Assembly (NCBI GenBank): GCA_030017995.1 | Contig: JASEGS010000007.1 | Coordinates: 1-57,563 of the forward strand | DNA length: 57,563 bases | Source: Thermodesulfovibrionales bacterium | Lineage (GTDB): Bacteria; Nitrospirota; Thermodesulfovibrionia; Thermodesulfovibrionales; Dissulfurispiraceae | Reading direction: 5' to 3' | In this document: one piece after another, positions 1 through 9,919 of the stretch | How the letters are laid out: each line of letters begins with the position of its first letter | How positions within the stretch are numbered: position 1 is the stretch's first letter | The notes under the pieces: generated by a model | The model's database searches: none | What the model saw: only the letters and a program-made list of their open reading frames with translations | Told to the model about the DNA's origin: nothing | Translations under genes and position numbers: made by a program

Positions 1-427
1 CGTAATCACGGCTGGATATGTCAAGAACCATGTTCTTCAACACCGATTCCCTCATGCCCTGAGGGTCCCGGAACGCCTCATATGTGGCAAGAGGGATTTC
101 CGTTTTGTTCTTGCCCCTTAGACGGGGGCGGTCTATAATTACTTCTTGCTTGTCATAATACACAGGCCTGAGATCGCTGCCCCACCAGTTGGCCGTCCTT
201 AAAGGATTCTTTGAATGCTTTGGGCCGGCTATCCGCACACATTCCGAATTCATCGCCGCCAACATGAGCAATATACCCGTCTCCTGCGCCATCTCCCTTA
301 TAAGCTCTGGCAGCCTCCCAATGACCTCGGCTACCCGAAGAGGAAGCTCCAGCAGAACCCCTCCCTCACTGATCTCCCTTATTTTCCCGTTTACTTTTCT
401 CTGCATCTTCCGGTATCTTTTCTCCAT
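1..427 (-). CDS. IS256-family transposase, N-terminal part
   Basis: The reading frame starts with ATG at 427 (reverse strand) behind an AGGAG ribosome site and stays open to the window edge, giving about 142 residues. Residues around 80-120 carry the pattern usual for IS256/mutator transposases: an N-W-W-G-S-D-L-R-P stretch, then an R-P-R-L-R segment and I-P-L-A-T-Y. Family members cut and paste DNA with a DDE catalytic core. That core would lie further on and is not visible here, so activity cannot be judged. Nothing in the visible part is broken. Confidence 0.75.
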   Translation of the reverse strand, partial: MEKRYRKMQRKVNGKIREISEGGVLLELPLRVAEVIGRLPELIREMAQETGILLMLAAMNSECVRIAGPKHSKNPLRTANWWGSDLRPVYYDKQEVIIDRPRLRGKNKTEIPLATYEAFRDPQGMRESVLKNMVLDISSRDY

Positions 428-508
428 AGAAGCGGTCTCCTTTTGTTTTTGATTTTGGCAATCAATTCTAATCGGGGGCCGCTTCCTACTTCAACAACTC
501 AAAGGGAC
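1..508 (-). mobile_element. IS256-family insertion sequence, partial (left part outside window)
   Basis: The stretch holds the 5' part of an IS256-like transposase gene on the minus strand and about 80 bases of upstream sequence. The outer end is probably near position 500-510, because sequence resembling a membrane sugar transferase resumes at the ATG at 509. I could not define the terminal inverted repeat, since the other end of the element lies outside the window. The insertion appears to have removed the start of the downstream transferase gene. The element's identity is fairly sure; the boundary is inferred. Confidence 0.65.
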
Positions 509-1780
509 ATGCTCTTATGGGTAATAGGTGTATGGTTTTTCTTATACTATTATGAAGGATGTTATACAAAGAGATTTTCTTTCTGGGATGAGATAAAGGC
601 ATTGTGGAAGATTGCTTTTTTTTCCACAGTTGGCGTGTTTGTTAATGTATCATTGGGGAAACTCAGCGACAATGTGCCGAGGAGTCTGATTATTCTGATG
701 GGTTTTTTTGCATTGCCTGTTAACCCTGTTATAAGGATAAATTCTCAGAAATTCTTAAGGAAATTCGGTCTCTTTAAACGGAGGGTTATTATAGTCGGCA
801 CCGGAGATATAGGCAGGCTTACCTTAAAGGCGCTGCAAAGGGAACAGAATTATGGCTACCATGTTGTCGGCTTTATAGAGGATGGAGAGGGTTCGGGCAA
901 AAGGATTGAAGGGATAAAGGCACATAAAGGAATAGACAGGGTTGACAGATATATCAAGAGATCAAATATTTCAGATGTATTTGTTGCCCTGCCGGACATT
1001 GAGAGAGAAAAAATGAAGGAACTTGTCAAAAAAGTCCAATTTAAAGTTGAGAGGATTATGTTTATTCCAGACTTGCAGAGCATACCGGTTATAGGCACAG
1101 AGGTGCATCATTTTTTCAATGAACAGATACTCTCTTTTGAGATAAAGAATAACCTTGCAAAAAAATACAATATACTTGTGAAACGGCTTTTTGACGCTAT
1201 ATCCGGCGCATTGTTAATTGTTGTCCTTTTTGTGCCTATGCTTGTCTTGTCCTTACTGATTATGCTGGACTCCCCAGGACATCCTATATTTACTCAGAAG
1301 CGCAACGGTCGATATGGAAAGACATTCAGGCTTTATAAGTTCAGGACAATGTATACGGGAGCAGACGAAAAGCTAAATGAAGTCTTGCAGAAAGACGCAA
1401 ACGCAAGATTAGAATGGGATAAATATTACAAATTAAAGAGCGATCCGAGAGTGACCAAGATAGGCAAGTTTCTGAGGGAAACATCTCTGGATGAACTGCC
1501 GCAGATATTCAATGTTTTTAAGGGGGAAATGAGTCTTGTTGGTCCGAGGCCTGTTACGCAGGAAGAGATTGATATACATTATAAAGAAAATGCAGCGGTC
1601 TGTTTTAATGTCCCGCCAGGACTTACCGGACTGTGGCAGATATCAGGCAGAAATGATGCCAGCTATGATCACCGGGTTAACCTCGACTTGTGGTATGTTA
1701 GGAACTGGAATCTCTGGCTCGATATAGTTATATTATTAAAAACAGTAAGAGTTGTATTGAGGAAAGAAGGGGCATATTGA
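509..1780 (+). CDS. WbaP/WcaJ-type undecaprenyl-phosphate sugar phosphotransferase, 5' end lost to an IS
   Basis: The C-terminal half is a complete bacterial sugar transferase domain: a membrane segment around residues 225-250, then the K-F-R-T-M, L-R-x-T-S-L-D-E-L-P-Q and S-L-V-G-P-R-P motifs and P-G-L-T-G-L-W-Q. Such enzymes load the first hexose-1-phosphate onto undecaprenyl phosphate for exopolysaccharide or O-antigen. Before it lies a Rossmann-like CoA_binding_3 region with G-T-G-D-I-G. Full-length relatives have four or five N-terminal membrane helices; here the protein begins inside that region. The open frame continues upstream into the insertion sequence, and I placed the start at the first ATG after the likely IS end. 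No ribosome site is evident there, so the gene may be untranslated. The C-terminal catalytic domain could still work alone if expressed. Confidence 0.8.
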   Translation: MLLWVIGVWFFLYYYEGCYTKRFSFWDEIKALWKIAFFSTVGVFVNVSLGKLSDNVPRSLIILMGFFALPVNPVIRINSQKFLRKFGLFKRRVIIVGTGDIGRLTLKALQREQNYGYHVVGFIEDGEGSGKRIEGIKAHKGIDRVDRYIKRSNISDVFVALPDIEREKMKELVKKVQFKVERIMFIPDLQSIPVIGTEVHHFFNEQILSFEIKNNLAKKYNILVKRLFDAISGALLIVVLFVPMLVLSLLIMLDSPGHPIFTQKRNGRYGKTFRLYKFRTMYTGADEKLNEVLQKDANARLEWDKYYKLKSDPRVTKIGKFLRETSLDELPQIFNVFKGEMSLVGPRPVTQEEIDIHYKENAAVCFNVPPGLTGLWQISGRNDASYDHRVNLDLWYVRNWNLWLDIVILLKTVRVVLRKEGAY

Positions 1781-1809
1781 TCGTTTAACACATTTGGTAG
1801 GGAGGGAGC

Positions 1810-2049
1810 ATGGTGTCAAATAAGACGCAAAATCTTCAGGACAGTTTTTTAAACCAGTTAAGGAAAGAAAAAATTCCAGTGGTGATTTATCTGACGAATG
1901 GCGTAAGATTAAAGGGTGTTGTAAAGGGATTTGACAACTTTGTGATATTGCTGAAGGATGCCAATGAACAGCTTATATATAAGCACGCCATTTCTACTAT
2001 TTTGCCTGAAAAGAATGTTGATACAAGGGTTGAGGAATTTGAAGTTTAA
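1810..2049 (+). CDS. hfq: RNA chaperone Hfq
   Basis: A 79-residue Sm-like protein. The Sm1 part ([11 protein letters not shown], then V[10 protein letters not shown]) is followed by the Sm2 signature Y-K-H-A-I-S-T-I, which matches the usual Y-K-H-A motif. Hfq forms a hexameric ring that binds small RNAs and A/U-rich mRNA. The Q of N-L-Q-D and the F of G-F-D-N-F lie where the proximal-face RNA contacts are expected. A GGAGGGAG ribosome site precedes the ATG. The gene sits 30 bases after the truncated sugar transferase, not in the common miaA-hfq-hflX order. Confidence 0.95.
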   Translation: MVSNKTQNLQDSFLNQLRKEKIPVVIYLTNGVRLKGVVKGFDNFVILLKDANEQLIYKHAISTILPEKNVDTRVEEFEV

Positions 2050-2115
2050 ATTTATAGCAAGTTGCGGGTTTGCCGCAGGGATTCCAAATAATTATTTTAA
2101 CAGGAGATATTGATT

Positions 2116-2781
2116 ATGTTGAAGACCATGAGGAAACATGCAAAATTTTTCTATGTCTTGTTTTTTATTGTAATTTTAACATTTATATTCTGGGGTGTCG
2201 GCACATTGGATAAACCTACTGCGGTTAGCGTTGCTGAGATAAACGGAGAAAAAATCAGTGTGGAGGAATATTGGAGGGCATACGATAATATGAGGCAGGT
2301 CTATAAGGACTTGTATAAAGAACAGTTTAATGAAGAGATGGAAAAAAGACTGAAGCTGAAAGAGGCTGTGCTGAGCGGTCTTATAGAAGAAAGATTACTT
2401 TTGATCTCAGTTAAAGAAATGGGTATAAATGTTACTGACAGGGAACTTCAAGATGCTATTATGAGCGACCAGAGATTTATGAGGGACGGCATATTCAGAA
2501 AAGATGTGTATTTCAGAACGCTCCAGCTTAACAGGCTAACGCCTGAGATGTTTGAAACATCCATGAGACAGCAGTTGGCTTTGTTGAAAATGAAGCGATT
2601 AATAGGTTCTGCTATTGATGCGAATCCACTTGATCTTAGGGGAATTTCAGGGGATGATAAGAAAGCAATAGAAGCGCAACAGGCAATATTGCTTAATAAA
2701 CGGGATGCTGCATTAAAATCGTATGTCGAAAGCGTGAGAAAGAGCATTAATATAAAGGTAAACACCGATCTTATTTCATAA
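2116..2781 (+). CDS. Membrane-anchored SurA/PpiD N-terminal-domain protein lacking a PPIase domain
   Basis: About 221 residues. A cytoplasmic basic start (M-L-K-T-M-R-K-H-A-K) leads into one transmembrane helix (residues about 12-30) with the F-W-G-V-G sequence typical of PpiD. The periplasmic part resembles the SurA_N_3 chaperone domain (I-N-G-E-K-I-S-V-E-E-Y, then L-I-E-E-R-L-L). PpiD normally exceeds 600 residues and carries a parvulin prolyl isomerase domain; that domain is absent, so a holdase-like role for outgoing envelope proteins is the likely function. ATG at 2116 is preferred over the upstream TTG at 2110 because AGGAG ends 9 bases before it. The first repeat-family hairpin starts just after the stop codon. 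Confidence 0.75.
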   Translation: MLKTMRKHAKFFYVLFFIVILTFIFWGVGTLDKPTAVSVAEINGEKISVEEYWRAYDNMRQVYKDLYKEQFNEEMEKRLKLKEAVLSGLIEERLLLISVKEMGINVTDRELQDAIMSDQRFMRDGIFRKDVYFRTLQLNRLTPEMFETSMRQQLALLKMKRLIGSAIDANPLDLRGISGDDKKAIEAQQAILLNKRDAALKSYVESVRKSINIKVNTDLIS

Positions 2782-2786
2782 AGCAT

Positions 2787-2977
2787 GGATAGCAGGTATG
2801 CCGAAAAGCCTTAAATAATGCGATGAGATTATTTTTCTGCCTGTTTCTCTGCTGAATGCAAAAGGGGATACTGAAGTTGCCCTTAAACAGCGGGAGGTTC
2901 GGCGCTAAGGTATCGCTATTTAAGGCTTTTCGGCACACCTGCTATCCAGATACCAGAAAGCTTCATTACGGATTATG
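2787..2977 (+). repeat. Family-1 structured repeat, copy 1
   Basis: Intergenic element that opens with GGATAGCAGGT and closes with ACCTGCTATCC (2937-2947). A second stem, CCTTAAATA, pairs with TATTTAAGG. Between the arms is a core of about 90 bases shared with copies at 27446 and 50820, including TGCCTGTTT, CTGAATGCAAA and TTCGGCGCT. About 18 bases past the right arm is the terminal motif TTACGGATTATG (2966-2977). The arms differ in sequence from those of the other copies but stay paired, which points to selection on folding. It also fills most of the gap upstream of guaB. Confidence 0.8.
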
Positions 2978-2991
2978 GAAATGCCTATGGA

Positions 2992-3020
2992 TTACAGGAA
3001 GAGCATAAAAATGTTATACT
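2992..3020 (+). promoter_or_regulatory. Sigma-70-type promoter upstream of guaB
   Basis: A -35-like TTACAG (2992-2997) and a -10 TATACT (3015-3020) are separated by 17 bases, and a TG two bases upstream gives an extended -10. The predicted start is about 20 bases before the guaB ATG. The promoter lies just downstream of the family-1 repeat. Confidence 0.6.
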
Positions 3021-3036
3021 ACTAATCAAAATTTAA

Positions 3037-4509
<1,473 letters not shown>

Positions 4510-4541
4510 AAGCAGTTAAAAGTCGGGAGTCAAAAGGAATA

Positions 4542-6083
4542 ATGGCTAATAATAATAAAATTTTAGTCCTTGATTTTGGTTCGCAATATACCCAGCTCAT
4601 AGCGCGCAGGATAAGAGAGGGCAGAGTTTATTCGGAGATTTTCCCGTTTAACGCTCCCATAGAAAAGATAAAGGCATTTAATCCAAAAGGCATTATCCTT
4701 TCCGGAGGCCCTTCCAGTGTTTACGACAAGGAAGCGCCTGCCCCTGACATCGAGGTATTCAAACTTGGGCTACCAATACTCGGAATCTGCTACGGCATGC
4801 AGCTGATGGCCCATTACCTCGGAGGAAAGGTTGCAAAGGCTGTAAAGAGAGAGTATGGAAAGGCTGAATTGATTGTGGATGACAGTTCAGACCTCTTCAA
4901 AAAGGCATCGAAAAAGACAAAAGTCTGGATGAGCCACGGAGACAGAATCGAGAAACTGCCGAAGGGATTTTCCACCATTGGACATACAGATAACTCACCC
5001 ATAGCCGCCATGGCGTACAGGGAAAAGGGATTCTATGCACTGCAGTTTCATCCTGAGGTTGTCCATACAGACGAAGGCACAAAGATTCTGCAAAACTTTG
5101 TATACAGCATATGCGGATGCAAACCCACATGGACAATGAAATCCTTCATTGAAACAGCGAAAAAAGAAATTAAAGAAAAGGTTGGCGACAGGTGCGTTAT
5201 ATGCGGCATAAGCGGAGGAGTGGATTCTGCTGTTACTGCGGTACTTGTGCATGAGGCAATAGGAGATGCCCTTACATGTATTTTTGTTGATAATGGCTTG
5301 TTGAGGGCAGGCGAGGTAAAGAAGGTTGAAGATACCCTGCGCAAGAGCTTCCATATGGACATACGCGTGGTGGATGCATCCGAGATATTTCTGAAAAGGC
5401 TTAAGGGGGTTAAAGAACCTGAGAGAAAGAGAAAGATCATAGGCAATGAGTTCATAAGGGTATTTGAAGCAGAGGCAATGAAGATTAAAAATGTAGGATT
5501 TCTTGCACAGGGAACATTGTATCCAGATGTTATAGAAAGCACTTCCCTTAAAGGTCCGTCTGCTGTTATCAAGAGTCATCACAATGTGGGCGGCTTGCTT
5601 AAGAAGATGAAGCTTAAACTTGTTGAACCATTGCGTGAACTTTTTAAAGATGAAGTCCGATTGCTGGGAAAAGAGCTGGGAATGCCTGATGAGATAATTT
5701 ACAGGCATCCATTCCCGGGCCCTGGCCTCGCAATAAGGTGTATAGGAGATGTTACAAGGGCGGGAACGGAAGTCCTCAGAAATGCTGACGCTATTGTCCT
5801 TGAGGAGATAAAGAAGGCAGGGCTTTATGGTGATTTGTGGCAGGCATTTGCTGTTCTTCTTCCCACGAAGAGCGTTGGCGTTATGGGCGATGAAAGGACT
5901 TATGAGAATGTTATTGCAGTTCGGGCTGTCACAAGCCTTGACGGAATGACTGCTGATTGGGCAAAGATACCATATGAAGTGATGGAGAGGATCTCGAACA
6001 GGATAATAAATGAGGTAAAGGGCGTAAACAGGGTTGTTTACGACATAACCTCAAAGCCTCCCGGAACAATTGAGTGGGAATAA
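4542..6083 (+). CDS. guaA: GMP synthase (glutamine-hydrolysing)
   Basis: Aminates XMP to GMP. The class I glutamine amidotransferase domain (residues 1-200) has the nucleophile in G-I-C-Y-G-M (C83), with the F-H-P-E-V histidine and glutamate later. The ATP pyrophosphatase P-loop S-G-G-V-D-S begins at about residue 224. The C-terminal dimerisation domain ends in the conserved K-P-P-G-T-I-E-W-E. The length of 513 residues is normal. An AAAGGAA ribosome site precedes ATG. The short gap before it contains a GTCGGGAGTC stretch resembling the small low-complexity repeats found elsewhere in the window. Confidence 0.97.
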   Translation: MANNNKILVLDFGSQYTQLIARRIREGRVYSEIFPFNAPIEKIKAFNPKGIILSGGPSSVYDKEAPAPDIEVFKLGLPILGICYGMQLMAHYLGGKVAKAVKREYGKAELIVDDSSDLFKKASKKTKVWMSHGDRIEKLPKGFSTIGHTDNSPIAAMAYREKGFYALQFHPEVVHTDEGTKILQNFVYSICGCKPTWTMKSFIETAKKEIKEKVGDRCVICGISGGVDSAVTAVLVHEAIGDALTCIFVDNGLLRAGEVKKVEDTLRKSFHMDIRVVDASEIFLKRLKGVKEPERKRKIIGNEFIRVFEAEAMKIKNVGFLAQGTLYPDVIESTSLKGPSAVIKSHHNVGGLLKKMKLKLVEPLRELFKDEVRLLGKELGMPDEIIYRHPFPGPGLAIRCIGDVTRAGTEVLRNADAIVLEEIKKAGLYGDLWQAFAVLLPTKSVGVMGDERTYENVIAVRAVTSLDGMTADWAKIPYEVMERISNRIINEVKGVNRVVYDITSKPPGTIEWE

Positions 6084-6093
6084 AAAGGTTAAT

Positions 6094-6984
6094 ATGGATA
6101 TTAAGTTTTACCTTAAAGAGAAAAAATATCTGGTCGACCGATTTCTGGAGTCATATTTTGCCAATCCGATAAATCCAAAGACGCTTAATGATTCAATTGT
6201 TTACTCTCTTTCTGCAGGCGGCAAAAGAATCAGGCCAATCCTCTGTCTTGCGGCATATGAGGCATGTGGCGGAAAGGCAGAAGATATTGTCTCTTATGCC
6301 TCTGCACTTGAGTTGATTCATACCTACTCGCTTATTCATGATGACCTTCCTGCTATGGACGATGATGACTTAAGACGAGGCAAACCTACAAACCATAAGG
6401 TTTTTGGAGAAGGCATGGCAATTCTCGCAGGAGATGCCTTGCTCACAGAGGCGTTTTATCTTCTTTCAAGTGAATCTCAATCTTCAAATAGAATGCCTCA
6501 ATCTGTAATATTAAAGGTCATTCATGAAATATCAAGGGCGTCAGGGATGCACGGCATGGTGGGAGGGCAGGCGCAGGACCTTTTGTCGGAGAACGTTGAG
6601 CCGGATGCAGAGACTCTAACATTTGTGCACAACCATAAGACCGCCGCTCTTATCACAGTCTCAGTGCGCACAGGAGGAATGCTTTCCGGATGTAGCGAAA
6701 ACGCACTATACCTGCTAACAAAATACGGGGCAAACATAGGCCTTGCGTTTCAGATAGTTGATGATATACTTGACGTAGAAGGAGAGACAGAGGTAATAGG
6801 CAAGCCCAAAGGATCCGATGAGGAAAAGAAGAAGCTGACATATCCAAGGCTTTATGGACTTGAAAAATCAAGAGAAAGGGCTGGTGAACTGGTAGAACAT
6901 GCTATTGGCTCCCTTGCTGACTTTGATGAAAGAGCGGAACCTTTGAGGGCAATTGCAAGGTATTTAATTGAAAGAAAAGAATAG
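6094..6984 (+). CDS. ispA: Farnesyl/geranylgeranyl diphosphate synthase (IspA-type)
   Basis: Chain-elongating trans-prenyltransferase that condenses IPP with allylic diphosphates. The first aspartate-rich motif, H-D-D-L-P-A-M-D-D-D-D, starts near residue 82, with R-R-G-K-P-T after it. The second, V-D-D-I-L-D, lies near residue 223. The two-residue insertion in the first motif is typical of bacterial IspA. I prefer the ATG at 6094, behind AAAAAGG, to an upstream TTG inside guaA. At 296 residues it is normal. The stop codon abuts the dxs start, linking the two isoprenoid genes. Confidence 0.92.
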   Translation: MDIKFYLKEKKYLVDRFLESYFANPINPKTLNDSIVYSLSAGGKRIRPILCLAAYEACGGKAEDIVSYASALELIHTYSLIHDDLPAMDDDDLRRGKPTNHKVFGEGMAILAGDALLTEAFYLLSSESQSSNRMPQSVILKVIHEISRASGMHGMVGGQAQDLLSENVEPDAETLTFVHNHKTAALITVSVRTGGMLSGCSENALYLLTKYGANIGLAFQIVDDILDVEGETEVIGKPKGSDEEKKKLTYPRLYGLEKSRERAGELVEHAIGSLADFDERAEPLRAIARYLIERKE

Positions 6985-8913
6985 ATGTTTATAGAAAAAA
7001 TAAATTCTCCTCAGGATTTAAAATCCCTCAGGTTTGAAGACCTGAATGTTCTTGCTGAAGAAATACGCAACATAATTATTGAGAGGGTGGCTGTCAATGG
7101 CGGGCATCTGTCCTCCAATCTTGGCGTAGTAGAATTAACCATGGCCCTCCATTATGTATTTGAGTCACCCTTTGATAAGATAGTCTGGGATGTAGGGCAT
7201 CAGGCATATACCCATAAGCTCCTTACGGGTAGATATAAGGATTTTCCAACCTTGCGGAAGCATGGAGGGATTTCCGGTTTTCCGAGGATCACAGAAAGCC
7301 CTCATGATGCATTTGGCACAGGTCACAGCTCAACATCCATCTCTGCAGCCCTCGGAATGTTGGAGGCAAGGGACATCCTTAAAAAATCTCAGATCTCAAA
7401 TCTCAAATCTCAAATTCCCGGCAAGGTAATAGCGGTTATAGGCGATGGGGCATTGACAGCAGGATTAGCATTTGAAGGACTGAATCATGCAGGTCATCTG
7501 AAAAAGGATCTTATAGTTATTCTTAATGATAACGAGATGTCTATTTCTCCAAATGTGGGCGCTCTTTCCGTTTATCTTAACAAAGTATTGACAGGCACTT
7601 TTTACAGGAAATTCAAGAAAGAAACAAAGGCATTACTTGGGAATATCCCCAAAATCGGGGAATCTGTTGCTAAAATTGCAGAGAGGGCTGAAGGAAGTTT
7701 GAAGGGTTTCTTCTTACCAGGCGGCCTTTTTGAAGACCTTGGATTTAACTATATAGGACCTATGGACGGACATGATATCCCTCTGCTTGTAGAAACTCTC
7801 AGCAAATTAAAGGATGCAACTGAACCAACTCTTATCCATGTGGTTACAAAAAAAGGTAAAGGATACAAGTTTTCAGAAGAAGACCCCTGCGGTTATCACG
7901 GCACTGGACCCTTTGAAGTCGGCAAGGGAATAGATATATCGCCTCCTGTGCAATACGAATCAGAACAAACATATGGTGAAATTTTCGGGAATACTTTAAC
8001 AGAAATAGCGTCATCGGATGACAGGGTCGTGGTAATCACAGCAGCCATGAAGGAAGGAACAGGTCTTTCTCTGTTTGCGGAAAAATTTCCAGATAGATTT
8101 TATGATGTGGGCATTGCAGAGCCCCATGCGGTTACTTTTGCGGCAGGGCTTGCAGTTCAGGGAATGAAGCCTGTTGTAGCTATTTACTCAACATTTCTCC
8201 AGAGGGCTTACGATGAGATTGTCCACGATGTATGCATTCAGAACCTTCCGGTTATATTTGCCATTGACAGGGCTGGAATAGTTGGAGAAGACGGCGCAAC
8301 CCATCAGGGATTGTTTGACATATCCTTTTTAAGGCACATACCTAACATTATATTTATGGCTCCAAAGGACGGCAGAGAACTAAAGGCAATGATGAGACTG
8401 GCTATTGCCCATGACGGACCTTCTGCTATAAGGTATCCGAGGGGTAGATCTCAGAAGTTAGAAGACAAAAGTCAGGGGACAGACATTGAGATGGGGAAAG
8501 CTGAATTATTGAAAGAAGGTGACGATATTGCGATCATTGCTGTGGGTAATACAGTGCACCCGTCATTGAAGGCAGCAGAGATGTTGAAAAAAGACGGCAT
8601 AAATACATGCGTTGTAAATGCCAGATTCATCAAGCCCATGGATAACGACCTGATAGTAAACCTCTCGCAGCGGATAAAGAAAATAATAACCATTGAAGAA
8701 AATATCCTTGCTGGCGGTTTTGGCTCAGCAGTGCTGGAATGCATTGGCAAGGCAGGGATGAATGATGTTTCGATAAAGAGGATCGGAATAGACGATGGAT
8801 TTGTTGAGCACGGCTCACAGAAGATACTGAGGAATAAGTATGGGCTTGATGATGAAGGGATATATAAAACTGCATTGGCGTTTCTGAAGGAATCATATGT
8901 CCATGATTTGTAA
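6985..8913 (+). CDS. dxs: 1-deoxy-D-xylulose-5-phosphate synthase
   Basis: Thiamine-diphosphate enzyme that joins pyruvate and glyceraldehyde 3-phosphate at the entry of the MEP pathway. The ThDP motif starts with G-D-G-A-L-T-A-G near residue 153. The transketolase pyrimidine domain follows at about 330-490 (I-A-E-P-H-A-V-T-F-A-A-G and D-R-A-G-I-V-G-E-D-G). Length 642 is slightly above usual. Residues about 134-146 are encoded by a near-tandem TCTCAAA repeat (7387-7417) giving S-Q-I-S-N-L-K-S-Q-I, which looks like an in-frame insertion in a surface loop. The ATG directly follows the ispA stop codon. Confidence 0.96.
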   Translation: MFIEKINSPQDLKSLRFEDLNVLAEEIRNIIIERVAVNGGHLSSNLGVVELTMALHYVFESPFDKIVWDVGHQAYTHKLLTGRYKDFPTLRKHGGISGFPRITESPHDAFGTGHSSTSISAALGMLEARDILKKSQISNLKSQIPGKVIAVIGDGALTAGLAFEGLNHAGHLKKDLIVILNDNEMSISPNVGALSVYLNKVLTGTFYRKFKKETKALLGNIPKIGESVAKIAERAEGSLKGFFLPGGLFEDLGFNYIGPMDGHDIPLLVETLSKLKDATEPTLIHVVTKKGKGYKFSEEDPCGYHGTGPFEVGKGIDISPPVQYESEQTYGEIFGNTLTEIASSDDRVVVITAAMKEGTGLSLFAEKFPDRFYDVGIAEPHAVTFAAGLAVQGMKPVVAIYSTFLQRAYDEIVHDVCIQNLPVIFAIDRAGIVGEDGATHQGLFDISFLRHIPNIIFMAPKDGRELKAMMRLAIAHDGPSAIRYPRGRSQKLEDKSQGTDIEMGKAELLKEGDDIAIIAVGNTVHPSLKAAEMLKKDGINTCVVNARFIKPMDNDLIVNLSQRIKKIITIEENILAGGFGSAVLECIGKAGMNDVSIKRIGIDDGFVEHGSQKILRNKYGLDDEGIYKTALAFLKESYVHDL

Positions 8914-8922
8914 TCGTTTGCT

Positions 8923-9082
8923 GGCAGACGGCAGGCAGGTTCATGTCTTTATAATCGACAACATCCTATTATTTATATGTCCTGTCTTTATTCTGCTTAA
9001 TTTAAAGCCGCTTCTGATTAATCCTAAAAAGGTTTTCTTTATAAGGTGTCGTATAAAGTCATTCACCTGCCTGTCATCTGCC
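8923..9082. repeat. 160-bp inverted-repeat element between dxs and tlyA
   Basis: Two arms of 30 bases, 8923-8952 and 9053-9082, are reverse complements with six mismatches (GGCAGA-G-CAGGCAGGT on the left). An inner pair, CGACA and TGTCG, extends the stem. The interior is AT-rich and shows no clear match to the two other repeat families. It fills the whole space between two genes in the same direction and supplies spurious upstream codons to tlyA. A non-autonomous mobile element or a processing hairpin are both possible; only one copy is seen. Confidence 0.6.
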
Positions 9083-9111
9083 TTTTATACAGAGTGGGTG
9101 AACGATTACCA

Positions 9112-9849
9112 ATGAAATCCCGTCTTGATAAAATTCTTGTTGACAGGGGCGTTGTTGCCAGCCGGGAGCGGGCGAGGGCATTGATTATGGAGGGGAAGAT
9201 AGTTGTCCGGGGGATGCCTGTCACAAAAGCAGGGACTATGGTTGATGCAGATGCGCCAGTTGAATTAAGGGGTGAGGATATCCCTTATGTAAGCCGCGGC
9301 GGATTGAAGCTCGATGCGGCAATCAAACATTTCAATATCATGCTTAAAAACAAAATCGCCATGGATGTAGGTTCATCCACAGGCGGATTTGCAGACTGCA
9401 TGCTTCAGCATGGCATAAAAAAAGTCTATTGTATTGATGTAGGATACGGACAGCTTGCATGGAAATTAAGGCAGGATACGAGGGTCATTCTATTCGAGAG
9501 AACTAATATCCGTTATCTCGAAAAAGAGAAGATACCTGATGAAATAGATATAGCAACTATTGATGTATCATTTATATCGCTGATAACGGTAATCCCGAAG
9601 GTTCTTGATTTTTTAAAAGAAGATGGTGAGATCATAGCCCTTATAAAACCGCAGTTCGAGGTTGGCAAGGGAGAGATTGACAAGGGAGGGGTTGTGAAAA
9701 ACGAGGCAAAACGCTTGAAAGCTGTCGAACATGTGAGAGAAAATCTTGAATCCTTCGGCCTCGAAACCATAGGAATTATACAATCTCCGATAACCGGACA
9801 GAAGGGAAATATAGAGTTTCTGATTTACATTAAAAAACATTCTGCATAA
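9112..9849 (+). CDS. tlyA: TlyA-family rRNA 2'-O-methyltransferase (hemolysin-A family)
   Basis: About 245 residues. An N-terminal S4 RNA-binding domain (S-R-L-D-K-I-L-V-D-R-G) is followed by a FtsJ/RrmJ-like methyltransferase fold: S-R-G-G-L-K-L, then the SAM motif D-V-G-S-S-T-G-G-F, and later L-I-K-P-Q-F-E. In Mycobacterium the family methylates C1409 of 16S and C1920 of 23S rRNA; the exact targets here are not known. I chose ATG at 9112 because the longer frame from GTG 9046 reads through the inverted-repeat element. The ribosome site is weak. ispA-dxs-tlyA order is common in bacteria. Confidence 0.9.
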   Translation: MKSRLDKILVDRGVVASRERARALIMEGKIVVRGMPVTKAGTMVDADAPVELRGEDIPYVSRGGLKLDAAIKHFNIMLKNKIAMDVGSSTGGFADCMLQHGIKKVYCIDVGYGQLAWKLRQDTRVILFERTNIRYLEKEKIPDEIDIATIDVSFISLITVIPKVLDFLKEDGEIIALIKPQFEVGKGEIDKGGVVKNEAKRLKAVEHVRENLESFGLETIGIIQSPITGQKGNIEFLIYIKKHSA

Positions 9850-9860
9850 TTTTCAAAAAC

Positions 9861-9869
9861 TGTTATAAT
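9861..9869 (+). promoter_or_regulatory. Extended -10 promoter for the ornithine decarboxylase gene
   Basis: TGTTATAAT is a perfect extended -10 (TGnTATAAT). The region 17-18 bases upstream has no good -35 hexamer, as is usual for extended -10 promoters. It leaves an untranslated leader of about 45 bases before the ATG at 9920. Confidence 0.5.
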
Positions 9870-9919
9870 ATTTGCCGTAATTAACACAAATTCCGCTGGG
9901 TTTACAAACGGGGAGAAGC

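Noticed and set aside
189-452. Plus-strand frame at the left end
   Set aside because: It is antisense to a clear IS256 transposase frame and has no recognisable protein features.
9046-9111. N-terminal extension of TlyA from GTG 9046
   Set aside because: The added codons lie in the right arm of an inverted repeat and do not resemble any TlyA start; ATG 9112 begins at the conserved S4 domain.
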